DNA of 64,000 bases from Cheiracanthium punctorium (Eukaryota; Arthropoda; Arachnida; Araneae; Cheiracanthiidae): assembly GCA_038373885.1 (NCBI GenBank), contig JAWZYV010013027.1, forward strand, positions 310,001-374,000. Reading direction: 5' to 3'. Within the stretch, counting starts at the first letter, position 1; the number at the start of each line of letters is the position of its first letter. The position numbers and the translations under genes were made by a program. Shown in pieces: positions 1-11,972 of this stretch. The notes under the pieces were generated by a model. That model was not told where the DNA came from. It did not search any database and saw nothing but the letters and a program-made list of their open reading frames with translations.

Positions 1-448
1 TTTGACCGTTTCTTGTATTATTTGGATAAAAACAAAAAATAAATCAGGAATTTTCATAACTTAAACCACAATTCGTGAATTTTATTTATTTGGTTTGCAT
101 TTCTGTGCTTCAGAAGGAAGATCTTGATTTGTATTTCAGTGGAAGCACATCTAAGAGAAACCTTTCAAATTCTCTTTATTACAGGGCTATTTTTGCTATA
201 CGTTATCCTTATTTATTTTTAGAATGGACATGGGTGCCCATACGTATGGGCAGGGAGGGGCTATGCCTCCCCTAGCTCCCATATTATCGTTATGATTTAC
301 ATACTAGTATAACGTAGAAGTAGTTCAACACTATCAAATAATATATTTCTGGTGCAGGACCCTTCATGTGCAATAAGACTCCGAAGACAAGAATTTCAAA
401 ATCTGATTACACACAGGTTCAAAATCTGCAAAATTTAAAAATCTGGTT
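1..448. other. AT-rich sequence, no gene recognised
   Basis: No convincing coding region, RNA gene or element boundary. A short open frame at 75-275 has no recognisable domain and the composition of non-coding DNA. Confidence 0.5.
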
Positions 449-688
449 TTGAGAGGTTCTATTGTTCACTGGGATGGAAAAATGCTTCATCATATTTTGA
501 ATAAAGAAAATGTAGAGAGAATAACGATTTTAATTTGTTGTGGCGATGAAGAACAGTTAATAGGAGTTCCTCAGCTTGAAAATAGTGCGAGAATGCCTCA
601 GGCAAAAGCTGTATTTTCAGCAGTTGAGAACGGGAGGCAGTTGGTAAAATACAGGCAATGTGTTTTGATACCACTGGTTTCCTTAGGG

Positions 689-833
689 CAGGAGCCTATC
701 CAGGGGGGCGATACCGGGATATATCGCCCCCCCCCAAATTTTTGGATTAGTGATGAAATTCCGTCTATTTATACACATTATAAGTTCATATCCCACCCCC
801 ACCCCCCGAAAAAATTTCCTGGCTACGCGCCTG
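689..833. mobile_element. hAT-type MITE, target duplication CCTTAGGG
   Basis: A 145-bp non-coding element. The ends are inverted: CAGGAGCCTATCCAGG on the left, and on the right the complement of CAGGCGCGTAGCCAGG. It is flanked by an exact 8-bp direct repeat CCTTAGGG (681-688 and 834-841), the target-site length of the hAT superfamily. It interrupts the transposase-like pseudogene just after its CFDTT motif. The interior is rich in C and G runs. Confidence 0.85.
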
Positions 834-1365
834 CCTTAGGGGAACCTGCATTTTTTGCTGCAGCAATTACTAGATCGAAATCTTCTATATTTACCTTGTC
901 GCCACCATATTTTAGAAATCATCCTAAAATCTGTTTTGATTGCAAAGTGGGCAAAACTACTGCTCCTCATCCAGATATTTAAAAAAAAAAAAATTTACAT
1001 TTGGTGCTCCAAGTTGGACAAGACAAAGTACAAAACTGATATCGAAGATAAAGCTATATAACTTTAAAAATGCAAAATTTAGAAGAAATTTCAAATTTTC
1101 TTGCAGAACATTTAAGAAATCAACAGCTCATGGATAACTATAAAGAATGAATCCAACATTTTTTTAATTTTTATAGTATTCTCTCCCAAATAGACATTTC
1201 TTTCAGAGTACCTGTTGCTGTTCATTATGCCAGGTGAATGTCTAAGGCAATTTATTGTCTCAAATACTTCTTTTCAGACATCAGGTCTCATTAACAGATT
1301 TAGAAAAAGGATGTGTCACAGACATTTGTTTACTTATAATAAATATTTATGTAAAGGCATGCCTC

Positions 1366-2203
1366 AACGCTCTCCCTCAGACTTTAACCCCAATCAAAAC
1401 TTAAAATTATTAAAATCAAAATTGTTGAATATAGAAAATTTGATAAAGAGGCTGCAAACAAAGGACACTTTGGCAAAAAAGTCAAAATAAGCATGGCTGT
1501 AAATGAAAATTTGAAAAAGAAAATGATGATGATGATCATCATAAAGATGTAAGAGCAACAACATTTCAACGAAGTGGATCATTTATTGGACAAAGAGAAG
1601 TTTTTTTTTTTTTTTGTTGTTGTTTTTTTTTTTAATCTCAAACAGTAATATTTTGTAAGATATTTAATTTTAATATGTTATTTTTGAATACTGATCCCGT
1701 TGTATGGTGTGAAAGTAGTATTATTCAGGTCATTATTATTTCAGTACTATTTGAAAGGAAAAAAAAAACTGTATAATATTTTTGTAAAGGGATAATCAAT
1801 AATAATATTTTTGTAAAGGGATAAATAAATATTTTTGTAAAGGGATGGTTCAACGCTCCCCCTCAGACTTTAACCCCAATCAAGATTTAAAATTATTAAA
1901 ATCACTTGTTCAATACAGAAAATTTGATAAAGAGGCTGCAAACAAAGGACACTTTGGCAAAAAAGTCAAAATAAGCATGGCTGTAAAATGAATTGCATTT
2001 GAAAAAGAAAATGATGATGATGATAAAGATAAAGATGTAAGAGCAACAAAATTTCAACGAAATGGATCATTTATTGGACAAAGAGAAGTTTTTTTTTTTT
2101 TTTTTATTGTATCTCAAGCAGTAATATTTTGTAAGATATTTAATTTTAATATGCAATATTTGACTACTGATCACGTTGTATGGTGTGAAAATCAGTATTA
2201 TTT
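1366..2203 (+). repeat. Internal direct duplication (about 370 bp, two copies)
   Basis: Copy 1 (about 1366-1735) and copy 2 (about 1849-2203) match through a CAACGCTC...CTCAGACTTTAACC start, the GATAAAGAGGCTGCAAAC block, an ATGATGATGATG run, a long T run and a TTGTATGGTGTGAAA end. Between them are three short tandem copies of TAATATTTTTGTAAAGGGAT (about 1774-1845). The duplication lies inside the transposase-like pseudogene and repeats one of its coding blocks, so it probably arose after the gene lost function. Confidence 0.85.
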
Positions 2204-2402
2204 GGAAGAAAAAAAAAACTGTGTAAGCTTTTAAGGTTTTTAATGACTCATCTGAAAGGGGAGTAAAAATAATCCAAGGATTCAATTCCTGTTTAACTCA
2301 AGATGAAGAACAAAAGCAGTTTTTACTATAGCTAGTATCCGAATGTAGAAAAAAATTCCAGACTCTTCGAAAGCAACATTATCTAAGCCTTGCCACCTTA
2401 AC

Positions 2403-3079
2403 AAAAAATTGTAAACAATAATAATTTATTTTCTTTATAATGCGCTTCCTTTTTGATACATAACTTTAATAATCAAACATATCTGAACGTTAGTCGTTCT
2501 CAATTTTATGCCTTCTTTGAGCTTATTTTCTGTTAAATCTTTTACTTAAATTTCTTTGTTTTTTTCAGAATTTTTTATTTTGTACACATTTTGTACACAA
2601 TTTTTTATTTTGTACACATTTATTTTGTACACAAAAAATGAAAGAAAAACGAAAGGAGGAAAGATGAAATAGAAGTTTTTGAATTTTCATAAAAAAAGAC
2701 AGTTTTCAGGATTCAAATCATATCTCGTCCTGAAAAAAGCATAGATATAGGTTTTTTTCAGCACTAGATATGATCCAAATGTTACCCTCTGAGCGTTTTC
2801 GAAATGGGCAAATAATCTTAAGTTGTTTTCACAGTAAAATTTGCATACAATTTTTAAATTAAAATAATAATAATAATAATAATAAAAATTTTAATAGGAA
2901 AATTTTCAATTATTAAAAAAAGGCTCCTAAATTACATGCAAGCTTTTATATCAAAACATATTTTATGATATCTCAGTCTTATAAATGATTAATATTATAA
3001 ATTGATTGCAGTGAAACCTGGAATAAAGTGGACGGGATTTACTTCACAACCACTTGGAAGGTTAAATCTGCAAGTATTT
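2403..3079. other. AT-rich sequence with a short tandem repeat
   Basis: No gene. A minisatellite of the unit TTTTGTACACA lies at about 2571-2636, and an AATAAT run near 2864-2885. At about 3012 a CAGTGAAACCTGGAATAAAG string looks like a pogo/Tigger-type terminal repeat, cut off by the Tc1 insertion that follows. Confidence 0.5.
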
Positions 3080-3081
3080 TA

Positions 3082-4585
3082 CACTCATGTCCATAAATTA
3101 AGGATAATGAAGTTCAGGCAAAGAAAGAGAAAGAAGCAAAACAAATTTAACTTATTTGTAAAGTCTATTTATTAAACAAAAAGTAAAGAGTAAAAAAGAT
3201 GCTATATGTTTGACATAATTAATAAAAATTGCAAGTTTTACTCCCTTGACCAAATTTCAAAAAAGAACCTATTTACAAAAAACAATCTAACATGGTTAGT
3301 AGGATGGTTAATACGGAGTATGTCTCCCGGACGATGCAATACAGGCCTGACAACGCCTAGGCATGCTGAGTATCAAATGATCAATCTGATCTTGGGGAAT
3401 ATTACACCACTCATCAAGCAATGCACTCCGAAGTTCCGGTAGACAGGTGGGAGGGGGTTGACGGGCTGCAATTCGTCGGCCAAGCATATCCCACACATGC
3501 TCTATTGGATTCAAGTCCGGTGAGTATGCTGGCCAATGCATACGGGTGATATCCTCCGATTGAAGGCATTCGTCTGCAATGTTTGCACGGTGAGGACGGG
3601 CGTTGTCATCCATAAACACAAATTCAGCACCCATGGCGCCCCGAAACAAACGTACATGTTGTTCCAGAATGACATCCCGATAGATGTGGCCTGTCATCGT
3701 TACACTCTGAACATGCAGGTCAGTTCTGGAACCAAGAATAATTCCTCCCCAAACGAGCCATCCTGCACCACCGTAACGGTGTCTTTCAATGGTGTTCTCT
3801 TGGTGGTAACGGGTACCTGGGGCTCTCCAGATGAATGTCCGGCGAGAATCAGACTCCAAACTAAACCTGGACTCGTCGGAAAACATCACACAAGACCACT
3901 GTTGCGGTGTCCACAATGCATGCTCTCTACTCCAGGTTAATCGCAGGCGACAGTGAGTTGCGGTAAGTGGAACACATCTGACAGGCCTACGAGCATATAG
4001 ACCAATGTGCCCTAAGCGTCTGTACACGGTCTGCCTTGAAACTGTCGTACCGGTAGCTGAAGAGAGCTGACGAGACAGGTCTGATGCTGTACTCCGTCTG
4101 TTTCTTTTGGCAGTAACTGCCAAATAGCGGTCCTCATTCGGCGTTGTAACTCGGGGGCGACCTGTGCTGTAACGTCTACTCACATTACCATCATCTTGGA
4201 ATCGTTGCCAAAGCCTGGAGATGACACTCTGGGCGATTCCAAGTTCCTCGGATACTTCCAGCTGGGTACGTCCACATTCCAGTCGTCCGATAATTCTGCC
4301 ACGTAAAACATCATCCAAATGCCTCCTTTGTGCCATAACTATGCGGTTTTTGCACTGAAAGGCTTTCACAGCGCTTGTGAACAATTTTACTTCTTTGCCA
4401 CCATTCCTTATATACCCCTCTCTTACACTCTCGTCATTGTGACGTACCATCCACGCCATCTGTGGTTTCCTGTAATTTGCATATTCTTCTTCAAGATGTG
4501 TGTGATCATTCCACAGGTGAAATTTTTATTTTAGAGATCAATTTCTGTGTGATTCTGAATTATCCTTAATTTATGGACATGAGTG
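3082..4585 (-). mobile_element. Tc1-like DNA transposon, apparently complete
   Basis: A 1,504-bp element bounded by TA dinucleotides (3080-3081 and 4586-4587). The inverted terminal repeats are identical over about 27 bp, beginning CACTCATGTCCATAAATTAA on the left, with the complement on the right. The transposase gene lies inside on the minus strand. Matching ends plus an uninterrupted reading frame suggest recent insertion and possible activity, but activity cannot be read from sequence alone. Confidence 0.95.
3308..4336 (-). CDS. Tc1-like transposase (DD34E), 342 aa
   Basis: Cuts and pastes the surrounding element at TA sites. I chose the ATG at 4336 (protein begins MAQRRHLDD) over the in-frame ATG at 4459: the family starts here, and the upstream 41 residues have no domain. 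The N-terminal ~110 residues form the paired-like helix-turn-helix DNA-binding region (LGIAQSVISRLWQRF, then GRPRVTT, then SRQTVYRRL). The catalytic core shows FSDESRFSL (first Asp), VFMDDNARPH (second Asp) and SPDLNPIEHVWD (Glu). There are 34 residues between the second Asp and the Glu, the Tc1 spacing. The length is normal for the family and there are no stops or frameshifts. It is the only gene of the element and lies between its matched terminal repeats. Confidence 0.95.
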   Translation of the reverse strand: MAQRRHLDDVLRGRIIGRLECGRTQLEVSEELGIAQSVISRLWQRFQDDGNVSRRYSTGRPRVTTPNEDRYLAVTAKRNRRSTASDLSRQLSSATGTTVSRQTVYRRLGHIGLYARRPVRCVPLTATHCRLRLTWSREHALWTPQQWSCVMFSDESRFSLESDSRRTFIWRAPGTRYHQENTIERHRYGGAGWLVWGGIILGSRTDLHVQSVTMTGHIYRDVILEQHVRLFRGAMGAEFVFMDDNARPHRANIADECLQSEDITRMHWPAYSPDLNPIEHVWDMLGRRIAARQPPPTCLPELRSALLDEWCNIPQDQIDHLILSMPRRCQACIASSGRHTPY

Positions 4586-4729
4586 TACAAAAAAGTGATG
4601 TGCGGCTCATCAAGGCAAAAAGTATTTCTATGAAAAAGACCAACATTGTGTTTCTAGATTCAATTTTATATATTTTATGTTGGAAAAACTGCTTTTTTTT
4701 TTTGCGAAATAATGTGGTTTTTCTAAACC

Positions 4730-7085
4730 TTTAACCTCAACGACTGTTAACCTTATGCAAATGAGCTTAATTTTTACCATTCTCATTTTGTAGCCTATTG
4801 GCAACTTTTTAAGGGGTGCCCACCAAAAAATTCGAAAATTAATTTCTTCTAACCACCTTATTGTAGTATGCTGGTACTTCAGTTTCTCTATCTACACTCA
4901 TGTCGCTAGATGGCAGCAGCATTTTACAGAAATTGTTAAATGCTGCTACCATCTAGCGACAAAAGTTGTAAATACAATTGGAGAATAATGATATTTCGGA
5001 ACAAAACAGGTCTAACATAGATTCATAGTCTAGACTGTTAAATATTCATAATATCAACACCGAATGCAATTTTTAATACTTACACAGAAATTTAGTTTAT
5101 TGCACTGAAAAATTTTCAAACAATAAAAAGCCAATTTCACCAAGCTTAATGATTTAAGCTGCTGTGATTACGTAAAATTAAAAAAGCGTACTGTTTTACT
5201 CATTGTTTTATTTTTATTCATAAAACTTTGCAATTTAGATTTCTTTAAACTAATTTGAAAAATCATCAAGTATTTTTATTTAAGTTAGAAGATAAATAGT
5301 ATAATCACTTTATATTAATTAAAATTTTTTATAATTTGTTCTTCTTTGGCAAGATTCTTGTATTATATTGTACCAAGCTATTTTAGTTTAATAAGTAAAT
5401 TTTCCAGCAGATATATTTATATTTTTAATTATAATGATTATATACAGTAAGTCAGATTTCATTTTAAGTTTAAAATTATACCTTCTATTTAAAATTATGT
5501 ATGCCACCAAATTTTTAAAATAAATAAGTGTTAAACAATAAGCTTCTAGAATTTTTGTGATCACATCTAGTCATTATCTTACAAAGAATTTGTTTTGTCA
5601 GATTGCCACTCAACTCCAAACTTTACACTGAATAGTTTTATACTATCTATAAATACTTTTTTTAAACCTTGTTTACGGTCACAAGCATAGTCGTAGCGTA
5701 GTAGGGGCACAGGGTGGCACGTGGCCCTCCCAATTTGGTTTAAAATTTTAATTATTTAAAAATTGTTGTTTCTAAGTATAACGAAAATGTCCCTACTCTA
5801 CTCTTGTTTCCATTACATGATCTCCCGCCTTTTTCAAAATAAATAAATAGACAAAAATAAAATTAAATTTAAAAAAAAATCTGTCACATAACGCTGATGG
5901 TACAAGAAATATATCATCTGATATGATTACAATGCGCTAACGGTTAATATTATTCAAATGAGTTTAAACTTTACAAATCTCATTTTGTAGCCTATTGGCA
6001 ACTTTTTAAGGGGTACCCCCCCACCCCCCCACCCCCCCCAAAAAAAAAAAATTCGAAAATTGATTGCTTGTGACCACCGTACTGATACTTCAATTTCTCT
6101 ATCTACAGAAATTGTTAAATGGTGCTACCACCTAGCAACAAAAGTTGTAAATATAATTGGAAAATAAGTGACATTTCGGAACAAAATAGGTCAACATGGA
6201 TTCATAGTCTGTTAAACATTCATAATATCAACACCGAATGCAACTTACACTGAAATACTTACACAGAAATTTAGTTTCTGCCATGGAAAAATTTTCAAAC
6301 TATATAAAGCCAATTTCACTAAGCATAATGATTTAAGCTGTTGTGAATACGTAAAATTATAAAAGCGTACTGTTTTACTCTTTTATTTTTATTCATAAAC
6401 TTTGCAATTTAGATTTCTTTAAAGTAATTTGATACTCATCAAGTATTTTTATTTAAGTTAGAAAATATTTAATAAGTATTATAATTACTTCATATTAATA
6501 AAAATTTGTAATGAGTTTGTTCTTCAGTGGCAATATTCTTGTACTATATTGTACCAAACTATTTTAGTTTAATAAGTAAATTTTACAGCAGATATTTTTA
6601 TATTTTTAATTTTAATGATTATATAGTAAGTTATATTTTATTTTAAGTTTAAAATTATACCTTCTATTTAAAATTATGTATGCCACCAAATTTTTAAAGC
6701 AAAAAAGTTAACAATAAGCATCTTGAATTTTTGTAATCACATCTAGCCACTATCTTACAAAGAATTTGCTTTGCCAGATTGGCACTCACCTCCAAACTTT
6801 ACACTGAATAGCTTTTTACTATCTATAAATACTTTTTCATTTTTTTTATCCTTGTTTACAGGCACAGGCATAGTCGTAGCGTAGTGGGCCACAGGGTGGC
6901 ACGTGGCCACCCAATTTGGTTTAAAATTTTAATTATTTAAAAATTCTTGTTTCCAAGTATACGAAATATGTCCCTAACCTATTCTTGATTCCATTACATG
7001 ATCTCTCGCCTTTTCCAAAATAAATAAATAGATAAAAATAAAATAAAAAATATATAAATTCTGTCATATTACGCTGATGGTACAC
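4730..7085. repeat. Tandem direct duplication of about 1.15 kb, two diverged copies
   Basis: Copy 1 is about 4735-5905 and copy 2 about 5940-7085. They share, in order, CATTTTGTAGCCTATTGGCA (4785 and 5982), GGAACAAAA near 4996 and 6178, TGTACCAA...CTATTTTAGTTTAATAAG, a GTCGTAGCGTAGT...ACAGGGTGGCACGTGGCC block (5691 and 6872), and an ACGCTGATGGTACA end. Many substitutions and small indels show the duplication is old. Copy 2 has gained long C and A runs at 6018-6055. No coding potential is seen in either copy. Confidence 0.9.
4902..4960. repeat. Hairpin present in only one of two duplicate copies
   Basis: Arms 4902-4924 and 4938-4960 are inverted copies of 23 bp with one mismatch (left arm GTCGCTAGATGG, right arm CCATCTAGCGAC). 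In the second copy of the surrounding duplication (about 6100-6140) the right arm is present but the left arm is absent; TCTACAGAAATTG is continuous there. Confidence 0.9.
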
Positions 7086-7817
7086 ACGTGTACCTACACG
7101 ATGGAACACACGTGTGTGAGTGTGTTTTCAAAGTCGTTGTATGTTAGTTTGAGGGTCATTTTAAAGATATGGTTGTGTGCGATTCACTCAGGAACCACAC
7201 CACATATACACGCATGATAAGTATTTATTTTTTTTTAAACAGGGTGTTAAACAGCTGGTTCAAATTTCGAAATTCGATTGTAGAAGAAATTACTAAAAAT
7301 CACTGTAAGAAAGCGTCATGGTTGTCATACTTGGCGATTTTCAATCGCATAAAATGAGTTATAATCTTGAATCTGTGCAACAGACAGAAACGCTATTCGT
7401 AAAAATAATTGAATAATCATGAATCGACATTTTTAATAAAAATATTGTCCGCATGCGGAACTAGAGAGAGAATTAATTGTTTTAGGTAAAAGAATTTATT
7501 ACGAAAAATTATAACTAATTTAAAAGTTTGATAAAGTGTCTGTTCTGTCAAGTGAAGCAGTTTTGAGCAGGTAGATGGCACAAGTTGTTGGAAAACTGAA
7601 GAGGTAAGCAACGATAAGTAATTCTACGTTGAAAAAATCCTTCGGTAGTTTCAAAAAGAGGGACTATTTACATATTTTACCTTTTGTTATTTTGTTGTTG
7701 TTGTTGTTGTTTGTGACCTAGTTTGAAATATTTCTCACCCGTTTCATGATCTAAACTTTATTATTTATTAAATTAACGTCTGATTTTAAGTCTAACGTGT
7801 TAATGTGTATATATATA

Positions 7818-8199
7818 CAGAGCGGTCCTAAAATGTCAAAAATGTAAAGGAAGGTAGAGGGGACCAAGACATATCAGAATCACATAGCAATATGGGGTCG
7901 GAAACGTCGTCTTCATGTACCATTTAATAACCACTTTGAAAGAACTGTTGGAGTGTTTGTCTATATTCTCAATCGAGTTTCATAGGCAGTGAGCTGTTAT
8001 CCGATACTTTCAAGAACGAAAGGAAATAGAATTTGTAAAGATTCATTAGTTTTGACATGCGATGGTCGGAAAGTTCACTGTTACTTCAGCACTTCTTCCA
8101 AAGTGATTATTATCAGGTAAATAAAGACTACGTTTCCGAGCCCACATTTATATCTCTATGAACCTTTACATTTTTGACATATAATTCAGGACCTATCTG
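7818..8199. mobile_element. Foldback MITE with long inverted repeats
   Basis: The two halves are imperfect inverted copies over more than 130 bp. The left begins CAGAGCGGTCCTAAAATG and includes GGGGTCGGAAACGTCGTCTT; the right end is the complement of CAGATAGGTCCTGAATTA and includes the complement of GGCTCGGAAACGTAGTCTTT. Both carry TGTCAAAAATGTAAAGG near the tip. A TA precedes the left end but not the right. The family is not identified; mariner-like is possible. No coding sequence. Confidence 0.75.
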
Positions 8200-8271
8200 G
8201 AAGTTTAGTGGTAAAGTCAATACTTTAAAAAGTGAACCAGCAGTTAAACAGTTTGAAATATTCGGTATTAA

Positions 8272-8764
8272 CCCTTTGAGGCGCAAACCTTTCCCAATGC
8301 TGAAAAAAGGGCAGCCTTTGCCATCGCTCGACATGACTACCACCAAGATGGCGGACGATCGAAACGTTTTCGCGTGCCATAGATCTAGAGACCCTTTTTT
8401 GACGCTGCGTCAAAAAAGGGTCTCTAGATCTGTGGCACGCGATGAACGTTTCGATCGTCCGCCATCTTGCTGGTAGTTAAGTCGAGCGATGGCAACAGCT
8501 GTCCTTTTTTCAGCATTGGGCAATCTATCCAGCTGTTCTCGCACACTTCCATTTTTCAGCAGATGTCAGTGCTGTTAAAAATAATCGTGACAATTCTTTT
8601 TTTTTTTTTTTACGGGAAATGACGTGCTAAAAAGTAAAGGATTCTCGTCGAGCTATGTCTCCCGCAACTACTTTTATAGAAATAAAATCTATTCTACGTG
8701 ACTGGCAACAGTCAAAACGTCAGAGTTTCGTGTTCCCAGAGCGGGAACACTGCGCATTAAAGGG
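8272..8764. mobile_element. TTAA-flanked (piggyBac-like) MITE with a 230-bp foldback core
   Basis: Ends are CCCTTTGAGGCGC (left) and the complement of CCCTTTAATGCGC (right). It is flanked by TTAA on both sides (8268-8271, 8765-8768), the target site of the piggyBac superfamily. Inside, 8291-8521 is an almost perfect palindrome centred on 8406, with arms containing CAAGATGGCGGACGATCGAA. Open frames read through it are shadows of the palindrome. Non-autonomous, no transposase. Confidence 0.85.
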
Positions 8765-8768
8765 TTAA

Positions 8769-10741
8769 ATAAGATGAAAGTCAGTCTTCAAGATTTTCTA
8801 AATTTTATTTGAGATGAGGCTGAAAAATATGCTTGCTAAATAACCAATGGTAATAGCTGCTCCAAATCCAATAGGAGCAAACCACATATAAGACAGACGG
8901 CAAATAGATGGAGTATCTCTGAAACATTTAGCACCAAAGTATATTAGAAACAATAGTACAATAATATAAAATAATTTTATAACTTCTTTTCTTTTGCTCT
9001 AAACATAAGTCTGCTACCAAGTGATATTGAAAAACTTTCTTCAAGATTCCTTATAATTAGATAAAGTATTTACGGTTTAATGCACATTAGTAGAGGGACT
9101 TCAAAAAAACTGGATTATACTAAAAAAATAAGAATAAAAAAGTAATATTTTTTTTTTAATTTTTTCTTCTAAGTTGGTGTAAAATGAGGGTATGGATAGA
9201 CTTAGCAAAGTTCTATATGATAGTGACATATCATTTTAGTTAAATATTACTGAAACAAGTTATAATAAATAAAATTGACATTTTAATTAACTGTTTATTG
9301 TAGAAGTTAATTTTCTGGAATCAGTAGAGGAGCCAAGAAAATTTTTCGGAGGTTACTGAGAACTCAAACAACTAGAATGCAATATAGCCTATAAAAATCA
9401 ATAAAACGTATATTTTCATTCATTTAAAATGAGTTTAAAAAAAATGAAAGAAAAAGTAATTTCATAAACTGAATTTGAAATCTTTGCGGTTGGAGAAGCA
9501 TATATTATAGAAAATATTAAATTTGGCTTAGGTCCGTAGCGGCACCGCAAATTTTTCAAGGGGAGCATCCAAATTTAGTCACAGATACGTAATCTTTTGT
9601 TTACTTATTTCGGGGTGACTACAGATCCATCAGCCATACCCTGCTCACACCCCAGTGTAACATTTACCCCCAAGTAACATTTGCAGTATACTGAGTGAAC
9701 CTGAATTTGATAATCGTATACATTATTTACCTAAATATTTTGGGAAATAATATTTTCTGTACATCTTTTTCTTGAAGTGTATTAACAATACATTAAATTG
9801 AGTGCCTTTTCTTTCATTGATAGCACTAACAAGATTTTCATTAAAAATGTACAGGTGCTTTTGTACTAGCCCCATTTTCCCCCACCATGGGGCAAAATGG
9901 GGGTATCAATCCTTGCCTAACTAAAAATGACACCGTAGAAAAGTATTTCGATAACATTAAAAAATAATGCTATATTTTCAATCTAAATAAGATCAATGTA
10001 TGTAATGTACGTCAATAATTCAATAAATCATAAATTAACTAGTCATGAATTTAACAGCGTGATTTTAGGACCTGACCCAACTTATTTTATAAACACAATT
10101 TTTATTCAGTTAAAAATAAAATATTGAATTTAAATATTTTTTAGTATAAAATATATAAAATATTTACATTGCTTTTACAAATATTATAATTGTTTTTAAT
10201 CTTGCCTCCTTGATACAATTAGACTTTAAAGAGAGATTTTAATATCAAAAAGTTTGGATGTGTTGGGGTTTGTTCTAAGTCTTGATGAAAAAATTTTATG
10301 TTTGCTAATTACGTTTTTACTTTGTAATAAATTAATACTTTTCAGACTGGAGAAATCATTTATGTATAACATGTGCGTGTTTCTGGGGAAGGGAGGTTAA
10401 TTAAAAGAAGCAAACTTGGATTTGCTTTTTAAGTAATTATATAAAATTTAATGTGTGATCTATTTTTGTACAAAAACTAATTACTTATATAAGCACTATT
10501 GAAACAAAAATAAAAATATATGCAGGGTAACACACACACACATGAATACAAATAAGTCTTAGAAATATTTATAACTTGCTAACTCTTTCATTAATATACA
10601 CTAATGGAATTTATTCCAAAATGCTTAGAAATATCGGTTTATTCATATGTGTTCACAAAAACTATCTGCTAAGTCGAAATACCAAGAAGTGAGAGGGACC
10701 AAGAGAAGTGACGAAGATATTTCGAAATAGAAATTCATTTG

Positions 10742-10774
<33 letters not shown>

Positions 10775-11968
10775 CAAGATACAATTTATTTATCTGTAAT
10801 ATCGAGATACAGTACAAGATACAGTAGGCTTTGTTGAAAAACATGTCGTGTACAGTATACTTTGACAGTATAAGTGTACTTTTAAGGCCAGCTTTTAGGA
10901 TGACATGAACGGAACTTGAATTTTCTAAATGGGAGCCTACCTTCTCGTTTCTGTAGGGAGAAACACTTTTCTTTCGGTGGGATTCGGCGATGATTCTTTC
11001 TTTCTCTCATGAAATATGAACTTATATTGCGTTAAAGGTTTTCTTTGCTTACCAGCTAAACTCAGATATACTATCACTTAGTTTGTTCACTGTTGATAAA
11101 GGGTCAAGTAGCCTGAAACTTGTGTTACGTTAGATTGTGGTGATTCGAAAATTAGCGATTTAAATAAATGATTTTACTAAGTATTACTAAATTTTACTTT
11201 TTGTGCAGACGTTTCCTTTAGATATTTATTCATTTTACAACAAGCTGAAAAAGTATTTTGTAAAAAATGTTTTTAACAGAAAAATATAAATGTTGTAAAA
11301 ATTTGCCTTTTAGCTCTTTTTTTTCAAATAATAAAAATTATTGTTTTCTTTAAAGGAAACATTATAAAAGCGCGTCTTGATTCTGTGAATTTAATATACA
11401 TTAAGTTTATCACTAAATAATAAGTTTATAAAATTATAATGAGACTCTACTCAGAATGAGCTTAAGTTAATAAGAGCTCTCAATAGAATTTTTAAGACGT
11501 TCCAACAAATAGAAATATAGTTCCGTAGACAGAATAAGATTATATCAAAACAAACGGAAACGAAATTCATGTAGTATCACTTAAAAAATATTTGAGTTTA
11601 CTTAGAGTAGTTTTCACTAATGAGATTAACTGATAAATTATTTTCCTACCAATTTTTTTTTATGATATATGTATTTTTTCTATGATTTTTTTTCAGAAAT
11701 TATTTCAGTAATTCAGTTTGAATCTTGTCAATGTTCCTAATAAGTTTATTTTTTAAGGACGAAAAACTCAACTTTCAGATTCCTTTTACCAGGTTACTTT
11801 TTTCCAGAATCCAAATTAATCAGCAGTAAAAAGTACTATATTATAATATAATATTTTTCTGGATATTTAATAATCAAGATTTTTAATTTTAATTTCAAAT
11901 TTAATCTGTAATATAAAAATAAAAATTATTTAATTCAAAGCGAAATTATTTAATCAGCTCTGAAAGGG
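8769..11968. other. AT-rich sequence, no gene recognised
   Basis: About 3.2 kb with no supported gene. Local structure only: a C/G-rich hairpin at 9870-9902 (CCCCATTTT against AAAATGGGG), a short CA run near 10531-10540 and a 30-base A run at about 10741-10770. Several open frames are low-complexity. Confidence 0.5.
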
Positions 11969-11972
11969 TTAA

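Larger units (their letters stand above)
449..2400 (+). pseudogene. Decayed transposase-like gene
   Basis: Fragments in all three plus-strand frames line up, in order, with an uncharacterised transposon-derived protein family common in arthropod genomes; I recognise it from memory and cannot name it securely. The pieces are: an HWDGK start with VERITILI and a GVP motif near 449-640; a CFDTT motif at about 660-680; a CRHH motif near 890; a block near 1230-1360 containing HHARW-like and YVKAW-like residues; a SDFNPNQDL-type block seen twice, near 1375 and 1860; and a C-terminal ERGVK...EEQKQFLL block near 2250-2330. Frameshifts, stops, a small hAT insertion at 689-833 and an internal duplication separate the pieces, so no intact protein can be made. 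The function of the family is unknown to me; transposition is inferred. Boundaries are approximate. Confidence 0.6.

Noticed and set aside
3536..3940. 134-codon plus-strand frame
   Set aside because: Antisense shadow of the Tc1 transposase.
8128..8476. Three overlapping open frames on both strands
   Set aside because: Produced by the near-perfect palindrome of the TTAA MITE; the same residues repeat on both strands.
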